A stretch of DNA of 61,944 nt. Source: Bacillus sp. FJAT-29790. Its GTDB lineage: Bacteria; Bacillota; Bacilli; Bacillales; Cytobacillaceae. The notes beneath the pieces are model-generated. The model saw nothing but the letters and a program-made list of their open reading frames with translations, had not been told where the DNA came from and made no database searches. Shown here one piece after another: positions 28,401-37,946 of this stretch. The position numbers and the translations under genes were made by a program. The stretch lies in NCBI RefSeq assembly GCF_019039215.1, contig NZ_JAHNZZ010000001.1, positions 296,033 through 357,976 of the forward strand, read 5' to 3'. Each line of letters begins with the position of its first letter. The first letter of the stretch is position 1.

Positions 28401-28873
28401 CGTTTGAGCAATTCGGTGATATTTCTGTCTTAGATACGCCTACATTCCTTTTTGGAATGAGACTTGGTGAGGAAATAGAAGTAGAAATTGAAACTGGAAA
28501 AACTTTGATTGTCAAGCTAGTCTCAATTGGCCAGCCGCAAGCTGACGGAAATAGGGTTGTTTATTTTGAATTAAATGGACAGCCAAGGGAAGTAGTTATA
28601 AAAGATGAAAGCATTAAAGCGACGGTAGCCTCAAAAGTAAAGGCTGACCCTCATAGTGAAAGCCATATTGGGGCAACAATGCCTGGAACAGTTGTTAAGC
28701 TTCTAGTGGAAAAAGGGGAAAAGGTCGAAAAAGGTGATCATTTAATGATTACTGAAGCCATGAAAATGGAAACAACTGTACAAGCTCCATTTTCCGGAAT
28801 TGTTAAAGATTTATATGTGAAAAATGGTGAAGCGATACAAACTGGTGATCTTTTAGTAGAACTAACAAAATAG
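25433..28873 (+). CDS. pycA: Pyruvate carboxylase
   Basis: This biotin enzyme carboxylates pyruvate to oxaloacetate, replenishing the TCA cycle. The 1146-residue single chain holds a biotin carboxylase domain (1-450; ANRGEIAIR, KASLGGGGRGMR), a carboxyltransferase TIM barrel (about 530-800; TTFRDAHQSLLATR) and a C-terminal biotinyl domain with the biotinylated Lys in EAMKMET (about 1111). The TTG at 25433 lies 8 nt after GACGGGGTG; the longer frame begins at the ribosome site itself. Monocistronic between two terminators. Confidence 0.97.
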   Translation: MSRRINKVLVANRGEIAIRVFRACTELNIRTVAIYSKEDSGSFHRYKADEAYLTGEGKKPIDAYLDIEGIIEIAKSSDVDAIHPGYGFLAENIHFARRCEEEGIIFIGPESRHLDMFGDKVKARTQAQLANIPVIPGSDGPITGLEDVIAFGKSHGFPIIIKASLGGGGRGMRIVNNLDEVKESYDRARSEAKAAFGSDEVYVEKFIQKPKHIEVQIIGDKHGNIIHLFDRDCSVQRRHQKVVEVAPSVSLTERQRQEICEAAVRLMKNVDYLNAGTVEFLVSGEEFYFIEVNPRIQVEHTITEMITGIDIVQTQIQVAEGHPLHGDKVGIPSQENIHINGYAIQSRVTTEDPLNNFMPDTGKIMAYRSGGGFGVRLDAGNGFQGAVITPYYDSLLVKLSTQAMTFEQAAAKMVRNLQEFRIRGIKTNIPFLENVVKHEKFISGEYDTSFIDQTPELFLFSKRKDRGTKMLTYIANVTVNGFPGVEKKKRPVFDEPRAPKLKYNQEYQSGTKQILDQYGADGLVKWVKDQKEVLLTDTTFRDAHQSLLATRVRTNDIKHIAEPTAKLLPEMFSFEMWGGATFDVAYRFLKEDPWERLLTLREKMPNVLFQMLLRASNAVGYKNYPDNVIREFVEKSAQAGIDVFRIFDSLNWVKGMEVAIDAVRQTGKIAEAAICYTGDISDPAKTKYDLNYYKNLAKELENQGAHILGIKDMAGLLKPQAAYRLISELKETIDIPIHLHTHDTSGNGIYTYAKAIEAGVDIVDVALSSMAGLTSQPSANSLYYALEGTDRKPNVNIHALEQLSYYWEDVRKYYQDFESGMMSPHSEVYQHEMPGGQYSNLQQQAKGVGLGEKWDDVKEMYSRVNQMFGDIVKVTPSSKVVGDMALYMVQNQLTEEDVISKGNSLDFPDSVVELFEGYLGQPYGGFPKELQKVILKNKEPITVRPGELLEDVDFEGLSEKLFNELGRQVTSFDKLAYALYPKVFMDYIKTFEQFGDISVLDTPTFLFGMRLGEEIEVEIETGKTLIVKLVSIGQPQADGNRVVYFELNGQPREVVIKDESIKATVASKVKADPHSESHIGATMPGTVVKLLVEKGEKVEKGDHLMITEAMKMETTVQAPFSGIVKDLYVKNGEAIQTGDLLVELTK

Positions 28874-28885
28874 GCTGAATGAACC

Positions 28886-28922
28886 AAAAAGAGCTACAGC
28901 CTTTGCTGTAGCTCTTTTTTTC
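28886..28922. terminator. Bidirectional terminator, pycA/ctaA
   Basis: AAAAAGAGCTACAG/CTGTAGCTCTTTTT perfect stem with 6-nt loop between convergent genes. Confidence 0.92.
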
Positions 28923-28934
28923 ATAACGAAAACT

Positions 28935-29906
28935 TTAATGGATGGTGACTGGAGGCGAGGCAACAGCTTTATCATCTTTTCTTTCAAGTTCCTCAAGCGC
29001 CAGTGCGTTTTTCTTGCTTCGTGATGATAATAAAATAAAATAACTTAAAACCCCGAATAAACAGGAGATGAAAAAAGCATGAGCCAGTGCGATATAAAGA
29101 TTTAGTTTTGAGATAACAACGAGTGCACCGGCAGCAACCTGAAGGGATACGAGGATAAAGGAAATAATCCAACCCCAGTAAATGACCTTTTGGTCTTTAT
29201 ATTGCTTGATTGCGATAATGGTAATATAACCGATCCAAATAAAAATGAGTCCCGCAGCAGCGCGATGCCCCATTTGTACCCATTCATACATGTTAGTCGG
29301 TAGCGTAAATGAGCCATTTATACAAAAAGGCCAATCACGGCAGACTAAGCTTGCCTTCACATGTCGAACTAAAGCACCAGTATAGACGACGATATAACTA
29401 TATAATGAAACTCCGATAATATGCTTCTGCATTTTACTATCTAGAACAATGTTCTCCGCTTCAAATTTCTTGTCGACTTCAAAAATAAGCAGAGTAAGCA
29501 GTAATACAGTGGCAAACGAAATGAGAGAAATTCCGAAATGAAGGGCAAGAACAAAATCAGATTGTCCCCATTTGACGGCAGCTGCTCCGATTAAACCTTG
29601 AAGCAGAAGGAAAAAGAAAGACGTTAATGATAGAAATTTCGTTTCCCGAATATGGCCGATTGAACGCCAAGTCCAAATGGAAAGAATGAGCACCATCATA
29701 CCTACTCCACCAGATACTACCCTATGGGCTAGCTCGATAATTAGTTCGGGTGTAATATCTGTCGGTACCAACTCTCCGTTACAAAGGGGCCAAGATCTTC
29801 CGCATCCCATGCCCGAGTCGGTTTTTGTCACAAGGGCTCCACCCAATAAAATCAACAGCATTCCAACTGTTGTTAAAACGGCGAACCATTTTAATGATCG
29901 CTTCAA
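28935..29906 (-). CDS. ctaA: Heme A synthase CtaA
   Basis: An eight-helix membrane protein (323 residues) that oxidises the C8 methyl of heme O to give heme A for the caa3/aa3 oxidases. Conserved histidine-bearing segments are visible: [30 protein letters not shown] and ALAHAFF, the four heme-ligand histidines. A cysteine pair is also present in the extracytoplasmic loop (CRDWPFC). TTG start with GAAGGTGAAATAC upstream. Divergent from ctaB across a 676-bp spacer, as in B. subtilis. Confidence 0.95.
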   Translation of the reverse strand: MKRSLKWFAVLTTVGMLLILLGGALVTKTDSGMGCGRSWPLCNGELVPTDITPELIIELAHRVVSGGVGMMVLILSIWTWRSIGHIRETKFLSLTSFFFLLLQGLIGAAAVKWGQSDFVLALHFGISLISFATVLLLTLLIFEVDKKFEAENIVLDSKMQKHIIGVSLYSYIVVYTGALVRHVKASLVCRDWPFCINGSFTLPTNMYEWVQMGHRAAAGLIFIWIGYITIIAIKQYKDQKVIYWGWIISFILVSLQVAAGALVVISKLNLYIALAHAFFISCLFGVLSYFILLSSRSKKNALALEELERKDDKAVASPPVTIH

Positions 29907-30582
29907 AGTATTTCACCTTCTTTTAAATAGTTCGTAAATTTGTCTTATATAAACCTTTGCATAGTGAAAGAAATAATAAATTGAAAGGATTTCCGTAACT
30001 ATCATATCGGAATTGTGAAGAAAAGAACAGCATTTCGTGTAATTTCCCAGTGGAATAACGAGCGTTCTATTGGAATAGAAGAAATTTCAGTTTAACGTTT
30101 ACTAGGCGATTAGTCATTTCTCCACAATGATTATACTATTTATCACTGTGTTTATAGTAATAACGAGTCTTTTTAGGCAGACAAGCATAAAATATATAGA
30201 TGTGAAGTAACATAATCTATCAGGATATTAACGTTAACTCAAAATTTCATTAACCAAAATACTTTGCTATTATATTATGGCAAAAAAACAACATTATTTT
30301 AACTGAATAATCACATTGACACAAATTAGTCATATTTTAGTCAAAAATTATACACAAAAAAGTACAAAAGTGTGATTTAATATACAGAGGAAGGTTTGTT
30401 TTTCTACATATATAATTAACAGCTTTTTTACATTAACAATAGTAGAAAACTATTATTCCCATACCAATTGGGGAAGAACCCTTCGTTTTTTATTGCAAAT
30501 ATAGTAATGTAAGCTAGAATGCTTTATAGTAGTTGTAATGATATAGGCTTATTTGCGATAAGGGATAAAGGAGGAAGAAAAT
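29907..30582. promoter_or_regulatory. ctaA-ctaB divergent regulatory spacer
   Basis: A 676-bp very AT-rich region with no ORF of note. TTGACA occurs at about 30315 without a matching -10. An AATAGT/ACTATT dyad lies near 30440-30456. In B. subtilis this interval carries ResD and CcpA-controlled promoters. I cannot identify such sites with confidence here. Confidence 0.4.
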
Positions 30583-31521
30583 ATGTCTAACTCGAGGGCT
30601 TTCATAGACACTGGAATAGAAAACAGTGATCGAAGCCTGCAAAACGATGTTCCAAAATCAACTGTGTGGAAGGACTTTTTGGCACTCATAAAAATTGGTA
30701 TCGTTAATTCAAATCTAATTACAACGTTTACAGGATTATGGCTGGCACTCCATTTTACAGGAAAAGGCTTTTTGAATAACTTGGATATTGTGTTTTATAC
30801 TTTAATCGGTTCTTCATTAATTATTGCAGGTTCATGTGCTCTTAATAACTATATCGATCGCGATATTGATCCTTTTATGGAAAGAACAAAGAGCAGGCCG
30901 ACTGTAACAGGTAAAGTCAATCCGGCAAAAGTTGCAATTCTTGGTTTTTTATTTATTGGGGCAGGTACGCTCTTTCTAATGTTTACAACTGCCACCGCAG
31001 CCATCATTGGTTTAGTGGGTGTGTTCAGTTATATCGTTCTATATACGATGTGGTCAAAGCGCAGGTATGTATCGAATACCATTATCGGAAGTATTTCTGG
31101 TGCTGTACCGCCATTAATCGGATGGGCAGCAGTTGATGCTAATCTTGGTATGATGCCTTGGGCTCTATTCTTAATTATGTTTGTATGGCAGCCGCCACAT
31201 TTTTACGCGCTTGCCATGCGAAGGGTTGAAGAATATCGGGCAGCGAATGTTCCGATGTTGCCTGTTGTTAAAGGATTTAAAAGAACGAAAATTTCCATTT
31301 ATGCTTGGGTAGCTGCATTGCTTCCTCTTCCATTCTTGCTCCCTGCACTAGGCTTGCCATTCCTTATTCTTGCATCTGTACTTAATATTGGCTGGATTGC
31401 AACAGGAATATATGCAAGAAAGTTTAATGATGATATTAAATGGGCAAAATTAATGTTTGTATACTCACTACAATATCTGACTATTATGTTTGTAGCTATG
31501 GTAATTATCACACTTATATAA
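30583..31521 (+). CDS. ctaB: Protoheme IX farnesyltransferase (heme O synthase) CtaB
   Basis: A UbiA-family membrane prenyltransferase (312 residues, about nine helices) that adds a farnesyl group to heme B to make heme O, the substrate of CtaA. The first prenyl-diphosphate-Mg motif is NNYIDRDIDPFMERTKSRP and the second region lies around VEEYRAANVPMLPVVKG. A 40-residue soluble N-terminal extension precedes the first helix. ATG follows AAAGGAGGAAG. It heads the ctaBCDEFG cluster. Confidence 0.95.
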   Translation: MSNSRAFIDTGIENSDRSLQNDVPKSTVWKDFLALIKIGIVNSNLITTFTGLWLALHFTGKGFLNNLDIVFYTLIGSSLIIAGSCALNNYIDRDIDPFMERTKSRPTVTGKVNPAKVAILGFLFIGAGTLFLMFTTATAAIIGLVGVFSYIVLYTMWSKRRYVSNTIIGSISGAVPPLIGWAAVDANLGMMPWALFLIMFVWQPPHFYALAMRRVEEYRAANVPMLPVVKGFKRTKISIYAWVAALLPLPFLLPALGLPFLILASVLNIGWIATGIYARKFNDDIKWAKLMFVYSLQYLTIMFVAMVIITLI

Positions 31522-31804
31522 AAAAGGGAGAAATAAAGCTCATTATGATTCGATTGGGTAATAAAATCACTGTCTAAAAGACGAAGATGACATTATCTCA
31601 AAAGACAACGATGCTTTGCTGTACCTCCCAATTCCGATGTTTTTATTATGCCACCTCTTAATATACATAGATGGCATTCAGTGTTCAACTTGGTTTTGTT
31701 AGGAATTTCTTTCTATTCCTATATTATAGAAAGAATTTATTTATAATTTTTTCGATCAAACAATTCAAACAGAAATTTTTACGAAAGAGGGGTTTGATTA
31801 AGCT

Positions 31805-32875
31805 ATGAAAAGGCTTGCAAAGTGGCGCCTAGTATCCTTATTCGCGATTCTAACGCTCATTCTTTCCGCCTGTGGTAAACCGTACCTATCTACGTTACAA
31901 CCGGCCGGCGAAGTTGCACAAACACAATTTGATTTAATGGTTTTAAGTACTGCAGTCATGGTAGGGGTAATTGCAGTAGTAGCTGTGATTTTTGTTATTG
32001 TTTTGGTTAAATTCCGTCGTAAAGACGATAGGATTCCGAAGCAAGTAGAAGGAAATCACACTTTGGAAATCATCTGGACAGTAATTCCAATTTTATTAGT
32101 CTTTGTTTTGGCAATTCCTACTGTTAAAGCTACTTTTCATTTGGCTGATGTTTCTCCAATGGAATTGAAAAATGAAGATGGCAAAACAGATGCACTTGTT
32201 GTTAATGTCCGTGCGAATCTTTATTGGTGGGAATTTGAATATCCAAATGAAGAGATCGTTACAAGTCAGGAACTTGTTGTTCCTACGGATGAAAAAGTTT
32301 ATTTTAACCTAATCGCTTCCGATGTTAAGCACTCTTTCTGGATACCAGCAATTGGAGGCAAATTGGATAATAACACGGAAAACGTTAATAAGTTTTGGTT
32401 AGAGTTCAATGGTAAAAAGGCTGATGAAGTTGATAATTTATTTTATGGGAAATGTGCTGAGCTTTGCGGACCATCCCATGCATTAATGGACTTTAAGGTT
32501 AAAGCGATTTCACGTGCGAATTTTGATGTATGGGTTAACGATATGCAAAAGGTTAAAGAACCAATGCTAGCTACATCAGATTTAGCAGTACAAGGTCAGG
32601 AAATATTTAACCAAAGCTGTATTGGCTGTCACGCAGTCACTCCAGCAAATACAACACCTGAAGCCGCAAGATTAGCTCCAAACTTAACAAACTTTGGAGA
32701 ACGTAATCATATCGCAGGTTATTTAGAACACACAGATGAAAACTTGAAGAAATGGCTAGCTGATCCTGAAACATTTAAACCAGGCAATAAAATGACTGGT
32801 ACTTATGGTGAATTAACGCCAGACCAATTAGATGCTTTAACTGCATACTTAATGGGCTTAAAAGTTCAGGAGTAG
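31805..32875 (+). CDS. ctaC: Cytochrome caa3 oxidase subunit II with fused cytochrome c
   Basis: A 356-residue lipoprotein subunit of the terminal oxidase, facing outside. It has a lipobox LSAC (Cys about 22), two transmembrane helices, a CuA cupredoxin domain with CAELCGPSHALM (about 217), and a C-terminal cytochrome c domain with CIGCH (about 272) and a distal Met near the end. This fusion defines caa3 type enzymes, which accept electrons from cytochrome c. ATG after AAAGAGGGG. 31 nt before ctaD. Confidence 0.96.
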   Translation: MKRLAKWRLVSLFAILTLILSACGKPYLSTLQPAGEVAQTQFDLMVLSTAVMVGVIAVVAVIFVIVLVKFRRKDDRIPKQVEGNHTLEIIWTVIPILLVFVLAIPTVKATFHLADVSPMELKNEDGKTDALVVNVRANLYWWEFEYPNEEIVTSQELVVPTDEKVYFNLIASDVKHSFWIPAIGGKLDNNTENVNKFWLEFNGKKADEVDNLFYGKCAELCGPSHALMDFKVKAISRANFDVWVNDMQKVKEPMLATSDLAVQGQEIFNQSCIGCHAVTPANTTPEAARLAPNLTNFGERNHIAGYLEHTDENLKKWLADPETFKPGNKMTGTYGELTPDQLDALTAYLMGLKVQE

Positions 32876-32906
32876 TAGCGAACTTGTTTAAAAGGGAGGT
32901 AAAATT

Positions 32907-34787
32907 GTGAGTACCATTGCTCAAAAAAAAGGATTTGCAGCAACTCTTTGGGATTATCTTACTACAGTAGACCATAAGAAAATTGCACACCTTTATCTTA
33001 TAGCTGGTGGATTCTTCTTTATCCTTGGTGGAATAGAAGCGATGATTATCCGTATTCAGCTTTTAAAACCTAATAACGACTTTGTAAGTGCTGGTTTCTT
33101 TAATGAAATACTTACAATGCACGGAACAACGATGATTTTTTTGGCAGCTATGCCGCTTTTACTTGGTTTTATGAATGCCGTTATGCCACTGCAAATCGGT
33201 GCCCGTGACGTTGCATTTCCTTTTATTAATTCATTAGGATTTTGGTTGTTTTTCTTTGGGGGAGTTTTCCTAAACCTTTCTTGGTTTATGGGAGGGGCTC
33301 CTGATGCTGGATGGACATCTTATGCTTCATTATCAATTGCATCCAAAGGTCATGGAATTGATTTTTATGCACTGGGATTACAGATTTCTGGGTTTGGTAC
33401 GTTAATGGGAGGAATAAACTTCCTTGTAACAATTATAAACATGCGTGCCCCTGGAATGACATTTATGCGGATGCCATTGTTTACATGGACAACATTCGTT
33501 GCATCTTCTCTCATTCTATTTGCTTTCCCGCCATTAACAGTTAGCATATTCTTAATGATTTTTGACCGTATGTTCGGTGCTAACTTCTTTGATGCATCAA
33601 TGGGAGGAAATACAATAATTTGGGAGCATTTCTTCTGGATATTTGGACACCCGGAAGTATATATACTCATCTTACCAGCTTTCGGTATTTTCTCTGAGAT
33701 CATTCCAGTTTTCTCAAAAAAGCGCTTATTCGGTTATTCTTCCATGGTTTTCGCAACTGTCTTAATCGGCTTTTTAGGATTCATGGTTTGGGCTCACCAT
33801 ATGTTTACAACTGGATTAGGTCCAGTAGCTAATGCTATTTTTGCCGTCGCAACAATGGCGATTGCAGTACCGACGGGAATTAAAATCTTTAACTGGTTAT
33901 TCACAATGTGGGGCGGAAGTATTCAATTTACAACGCCAATGCTTTATGCGACTGCGTTCATTCCTTCTTTCTTAATGGGTGGAGTAACAGGGGTAATGCT
34001 TGGAGCCGCTGCTGCGGATTACCAGTACCATGACACGTATTTCGTTGTTGCTCACTTCCACTATGTAATCGTAGGTGGAGTAGTATTCGCTCTATTGGCA
34101 GGTACACATTTCTACTGGCCAAAAATGTTTGGAACTATGTTAAATGAAGCACTTGGAAAAATCACATTTTGGTTATTCTTTATTGGATTCCATTTAACAT
34201 TCTTTATCCAGCACTTCCTTGGATTAATGGGTATGCCTCGACGTATATTTACATTCCTTCCAGGACAGGGACTTGAAACTGGAAACTTTATTAGTTCGAT
34301 TGGTGCTTTCTTCATGGCAGCAGCAACGATTGTATTATTATTTAACATCATTATTACAAGTGTGAAAAATGTAAAAGTAGGAAATGATCCATGGGGAGAC
34401 GGACGTACACTCGAATGGGCTATGTCTTCACCACCACCATATTATAACTTCAAGCAACTACCGCTTGTACGTGGTTTGGATCCGTACTGGATTGAAAAAA
34501 TGGAAGGTAAAAAAGGAATGTCACCAGCAGAGCCACTTGGCGACATCCATATGCCAAACAATTCATTCATTCCGTTTCTGATCTCGCTCGGTCTTTTCAT
34601 TGCTGCCTTCGGAGTAATGCATCATGCAGATGAAGGAAATACATGGGGCATCCCAGTATTGATTTTCGGTCTTTTGTTTACGTTTGGTTCGATGATGGCG
34701 CGTTCATTGAAAGACGACCATGGATATCATATTCATAAAGAGGAATTAATGGATGATGATGATGATCAGAAGGGGGTTAAGGCATAA
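32907..34787 (+). CDS. ctaD: Cytochrome caa3 oxidase subunit I
   Basis: The catalytic heme-copper subunit, 626 residues, about 14 helices. Ligand motifs: HGTTMIF for the low-spin heme, WIFGHPEVYILILPAFG for CuB and the cross-linked His-Tyr, WAHHMF for the two further CuB histidines, and VVAHFHYV for the two hemes. GTG start preceded by AAGGGAGGTAAAATT. Its stop overlaps the ctaE start by one base, giving tight coupling. Confidence 0.97.
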   Translation: MSTIAQKKGFAATLWDYLTTVDHKKIAHLYLIAGGFFFILGGIEAMIIRIQLLKPNNDFVSAGFFNEILTMHGTTMIFLAAMPLLLGFMNAVMPLQIGARDVAFPFINSLGFWLFFFGGVFLNLSWFMGGAPDAGWTSYASLSIASKGHGIDFYALGLQISGFGTLMGGINFLVTIINMRAPGMTFMRMPLFTWTTFVASSLILFAFPPLTVSIFLMIFDRMFGANFFDASMGGNTIIWEHFFWIFGHPEVYILILPAFGIFSEIIPVFSKKRLFGYSSMVFATVLIGFLGFMVWAHHMFTTGLGPVANAIFAVATMAIAVPTGIKIFNWLFTMWGGSIQFTTPMLYATAFIPSFLMGGVTGVMLGAAAADYQYHDTYFVVAHFHYVIVGGVVFALLAGTHFYWPKMFGTMLNEALGKITFWLFFIGFHLTFFIQHFLGLMGMPRRIFTFLPGQGLETGNFISSIGAFFMAAATIVLLFNIIITSVKNVKVGNDPWGDGRTLEWAMSSPPPYYNFKQLPLVRGLDPYWIEKMEGKKGMSPAEPLGDIHMPNNSFIPFLISLGLFIAAFGVMHHADEGNTWGIPVLIFGLLFTFGSMMARSLKDDHGYHIHKEELMDDDDDQKGVKA

Positions 34788-35416
34788 TGCACGCGGAAGA
34801 AAAAATGACGATTGAAAAATGGCCTGCGTCGCCTGAAAAACAAACCCTTGAGGGCAAGAATAAATTTTTAGGCTTTTGGTTATTCCTAGGAGGAGAGACG
34901 GTGCTTTTCGCCTCTCTCTTCGCAACCTATCTTGCATTAAAAGATTCAGTTCCAAGTACCGATATGAAATTAGCGAAGGACTTGTTTGAGATTCCACTTG
35001 TTTTTGCTATGACAATGATTCTTTTAACGAGCTCCTTAACAAGCGTGTATGCGATGTACCATATGAAAAACTTTAACTTTAAGAAAATGCAGCTTTGGTT
35101 GGGCATTACAGTTCTCCTTGGTCTGGCTTTCTTAGGTCTAGAAATTTATGAGTTCAATCATTACGTACACGCATACGACCATACTTTTACAAGTAGTGCC
35201 TTCGGGTCAGCATTCTATACGCTAGTTGGCTTTCATGGTGCCCACGTTGCCTTCGGATTAGTATGGATTACAGCATTAATTATTCGAAACAACAAAAGAG
35301 GCTTAAGCCTTTATAATGCGCCTAAATATTATGTGGCAAGCCTCTACTGGCATTTTATCGATGTTGTTTGGGTATTTATTTTTACAGTAGTATATTTAAT
35401 GGGAATGGTGGGATAA
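34787..35416 (+). CDS. ctaE: Cytochrome caa3 oxidase subunit III
   Basis: A 209-residue, five-helix subunit III of the oxidase. Signature segments: FWLFLGGETVLFASLFATY, GFHGAHVAFGL and SLYWHFIDVVWVFIF. ATG overlaps the last base of ctaD within TAATG, and AGAAGGGGG lies upstream. Part of the continuous ctaC-D-E-F transcript. Confidence 0.96.
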   Translation: MHAEEKMTIEKWPASPEKQTLEGKNKFLGFWLFLGGETVLFASLFATYLALKDSVPSTDMKLAKDLFEIPLVFAMTMILLTSSLTSVYAMYHMKNFNFKKMQLWLGITVLLGLAFLGLEIYEFNHYVHAYDHTFTSSAFGSAFYTLVGFHGAHVAFGLVWITALIIRNNKRGLSLYNAPKYYVASLYWHFIDVVWVFIFTVVYLMGMVG

Positions 35417-35420
35417 ACTG

Positions 35421-35756
35421 ATGACAAATGAACAATTAAACTCAGGTAACCCTCGAGTAGACATTGAATATCGACTTAAAAAGAATGCTGAAGAAATGAA
35501 ACACCATGTCATCTCATTTGCATTGATGATTTTCTTGACTTTAGTTGCTTTTGTTGCAGTAGGATATGAAGGATTTTCTGCATGGTTTATTGTTCCATTT
35601 ATCTTAATCCTTGCGGGTGTTCAAGTGATTTTTCAATTGTATTATTTTATGCACATGAGCAATGAGGGGCATGAGGGACCTAAAATCTTCATGTATTCTG
35701 GAATGTTTATTGGGTTTATAACAATTCTTTGCTATATAACAATTATTTGGTGGTAA
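35421..35756 (+). CDS. ctaF: Cytochrome caa3 oxidase subunit IV
   Basis: A 111-residue protein with three transmembrane helices and a hydrophilic N-terminus, matching CtaF (COX4 family of prokaryotes). The YYFMHMSNEGHEG segment is typical. It begins 4 nt after ctaE and is followed by a terminator separating it from ctaG. Confidence 0.92.
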   Translation: MTNEQLNSGNPRVDIEYRLKKNAEEMKHHVISFALMIFLTLVAFVAVGYEGFSAWFIVPFILILAGVQVIFQLYYFMHMSNEGHEGPKIFMYSGMFIGFITILCYITIIWW

Positions 35757-35760
35757 AAAA

Positions 35761-35794
35761 GAAAGAAAATCGGCTCAGCCGGTTTTCTTTTTGC
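35761..35794 (+). terminator. Terminator after ctaF
   Basis: AAAGAAAATCGGCT/AGCCGGTTTTCTTT stem with one G-U pair and a T-tract. Confidence 0.88.
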
Positions 35795-35870
35795 GTACGC
35801 AGAATAGTTTTAATAATGTGAAATTATTTCTAGTAGTTTCTGCTCATGAATGATTAAGGGGTGATATACA

Positions 35871-36773
35871 ATGGCAATTCAAATCTTCGGTTTTCGAGCG
35901 TTATGGAGCCCATACTTTTTTGTCATCTTAACGCTTGTTTTAATAGGTTATTTTCTTGTAACTATTAAATATAGAAATAGGTTTTCAAAAAGTGAGGCGT
36001 TAACAAAGGGGCAAGCGATTAATTTTTCGTTGGCAATCATCCTGTTATATATCATTAAAGGATCACCGATTGATTTAATGGGTCACCTCATGTTTTATGC
36101 ACATATGATTCAAATGGCTTTTCTTTGTTTAATCATTCCACAATTTATTATTTGGGGCATTCCACCATGGATTTGGCGTACACTTCTAAATAAAAAGGTT
36201 TTTAATGCCGTTTTTACATTTATGACAAAGCCTATAGTTGCTTTGCTTTTATTTAATGGTGTATTCTCGATCTATCATGTTCCTTTTGTATTTGATTTAG
36301 TTAAGACTAATATTCTCATACATGCTGCTTATTCAAGCTTGTTATTTTTACTAGCAATTCTATTTTGGTGGCCATTAATAAATCGACTTGATGAGCATCA
36401 AGCATTAAATGGACTTAAGAAAGTAGGGTATATTTTCGCTGCTAGTGCCTTGCTGCTGCCTGCATGTGCGTTAATTATCTTTGCTTCTGAACCGATGTAT
36501 GCTTCGTTTTCTGACCCAAAGGCGTGGGCGAAATCACTGGAACTTTGTGTTCCTGCAGGCATGCTTGCAGGCTTAAACTTGAGCGGCCCCGAAATGTTTA
36601 GCTCATTGTCTTTAATTGATGATCAGCAGCTTGGTGGAGTGATCATGAAGATTATTCAGGAGATTGTTTACGGTGTCGTTTTGGCGCAGATTTTCTACAA
36701 CTGGTATCGGAAAGAACAAGAAGAAAATGAAATTGACAAGCAACATCAATTAAACCCTCAGCCTGTTGAGTGA
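35871..36773 (+). CDS. ctaG: Cytochrome c oxidase assembly factor CtaG
   Basis: A 300-residue, seven-helix membrane protein of the caa3_CtaG family, required for active caa3 oxidase and probably for CuB insertion. MGHLMFYAHMIQM carries conserved membrane histidines, and FSDPKAWAKSLELC and DQQLGGVIMKIIQE are family-typical. ATG after AGGGGTGATAT. It has its own terminator. Confidence 0.93.
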   Translation: MAIQIFGFRALWSPYFFVILTLVLIGYFLVTIKYRNRFSKSEALTKGQAINFSLAIILLYIIKGSPIDLMGHLMFYAHMIQMAFLCLIIPQFIIWGIPPWIWRTLLNKKVFNAVFTFMTKPIVALLLFNGVFSIYHVPFVFDLVKTNILIHAAYSSLLFLLAILFWWPLINRLDEHQALNGLKKVGYIFAASALLLPACALIIFASEPMYASFSDPKAWAKSLELCVPAGMLAGLNLSGPEMFSSLSLIDDQQLGGVIMKIIQEIVYGVVLAQIFYNWYRKEQEENEIDKQHQLNPQPVE

Positions 36774-36781
36774 AACTTTAT

Positions 36782-36806
36782 CCCCATTCTTTGGATGGGG
36801 TTTTCA
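36782..36806 (+). terminator. Terminator of ctaG
   Basis: CCCCATTC/GATGGGG stem and TTTT tail. Confidence 0.8.
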
Positions 36807-37032
36807 TATCTAAAGGTAGTTTAGTTGTGTAAAGCTATATAAAATATCACAATTTTTTATTTAATATATGAACATTTAAGGAACTTTTGAGAAAAATGGC
36901 CTTTGTTTGTTGAGAAATGAGTTATACTCTAGAGTATTAACTATGTACGCTTTTTATTGGCGTGGCGGGCTATTCTAACTGATTGGAATAGTGTGGAAAA
37001 ATATGATATAAAAGTGCGGAGAGGGAGTCATT

Positions 37033-37500
37033 ATGGAATACTCATTGCCGATTTTACCAACAATAAGTACGTTTTTTATCGTGCTTAGTGCCATTACTGT
37101 CGCGATTGGGTGGACACAAATTCGACAGCGAAAGATTGAGGCACATAAAAAATCAATGATGCTGGCAGCCGTTTTTGCGATTATTTTCTTTATTATTTAT
37201 GCGAGCAGAACCGTTTTTATCGGAAATACAGCTTTTGGTGGACCCGAAGAGATCAAAATTTATTATACAATTTTCTTAATATTTCATGTTACGTTAGCGA
37301 CAACAGGGGCTATATTTGGCATTGTAACGCTAAGTACAGGATACAAAAATAATCTTAAAAGACATAGAAAGCTCGGTCCGATTACAAGTATTATTTGGTT
37401 TTTCACGGCCATTACAGGCGTTGCCGTATATCTTTTGTTATATGTTATCTATCATGGCGGGGAAACCACTTCCGTTATTAAAGCGATTTTAGGATTTTAA
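37033..37500 (+). CDS. DUF420 family membrane protein (YozB-like)
   Basis: A 155-residue protein with four to five transmembrane helices. Conserved residues RQRKIEAHKKSM, FHVTLATTG and RHRKLGP fit the DUF420 family (YozB in B. subtilis, encoded elsewhere). The intramembrane histidines and the location after ctaG suggest a link with heme-copper oxidase biogenesis, but this is inference. ATG follows GGAGAGGGAG. It is an addition compared with the B. subtilis ctaG-ylbA order. Confidence 0.75.
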   Translation: MEYSLPILPTISTFFIVLSAITVAIGWTQIRQRKIEAHKKSMMLAAVFAIIFFIIYASRTVFIGNTAFGGPEEIKIYYTIFLIFHVTLATTGAIFGIVTLSTGYKNNLKRHRKLGPITSIIWFFTAITGVAVYLLLYVIYHGGETTSVIKAILGF

Positions 37501-37530
37501 AAACTGCCGCGAATTTGCGGCAGTTTTTTA
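37501..37530 (+). terminator. Terminator of the DUF420 gene
   Basis: AAACTGCCGC/GCGGCAGTTT stem with 5-nt loop and T-tract. Confidence 0.9.
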
Positions 37531-37552
37531 ATACCGATCACTGGTTAAAAGA

Positions 37553-37586
37553 TGAAAAAACGCATGTTCCCATGCGTTTTTTCTCA
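37553..37586 (-). terminator. Terminator of ylbA
   Basis: GAAAAAACGCATG/CATGCGTTTTTTC perfect stem, 4-nt loop, next to the ylbA stop codon. Confidence 0.88.
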
Positions 37587-37946
37587 TTATTTCGCAAATT
37601 GTTCAATTTCTGCTTTAATCTCACCAAGAATTTTTTCACATTGGCTTACAATCGTTTTCGGGAAGCTTTCTCCCTCGCCGTATTCAACACCATGCGGATA
37701 ATAGTGTTTTCCAAGCAATGGCGTCATAAGTTGGATCAATGCCTTATTCGTGCCTACGTCACCTTCTGCAGTATAACCAAATACACGTAAATAGAAAACG
37801 CCTTCTTTTAATTCAAATTTGCGGTCGTATGTAACTCTCTCGTAGTCCCATTGGCCCTCACGAACAAGCCCATGGGCCAGCATTAATTCATCTAAGCGAA
37901 TTAAATCTGCTTTTACCTTTTCTAGCCCCGTATTTTCAAATTTCAT
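37587..37946 (-). CDS. ylbA: YugN-like family protein YlbA
   Basis: A 119-residue soluble protein. GQWDYERVTYDRKF and KHYYPHGVEYGEGESFP are characteristic of the YugN-like family that includes YlbA. Function unknown. ATG preceded by CAGGAGGGAAAAAC. Convergent with the DUF420 gene and divergent from the LysM-CAP gene. Confidence 0.85.
   Translation of the reverse strand: MKFENTGLEKVKADLIRLDELMLAHGLVREGQWDYERVTYDRKFELKEGVFYLRVFGYTAEGDVGTNKALIQLMTPLLGKHYYPHGVEYGEGESFPKTIVSQCEKILGEIKAEIEQFAK

Noticed and set aside
30315..30345. SigA promoter of ctaB from the TTGACA at about 30315
   Set aside because: No -10 at suitable spacing, and it is over 230 nt from the gene.
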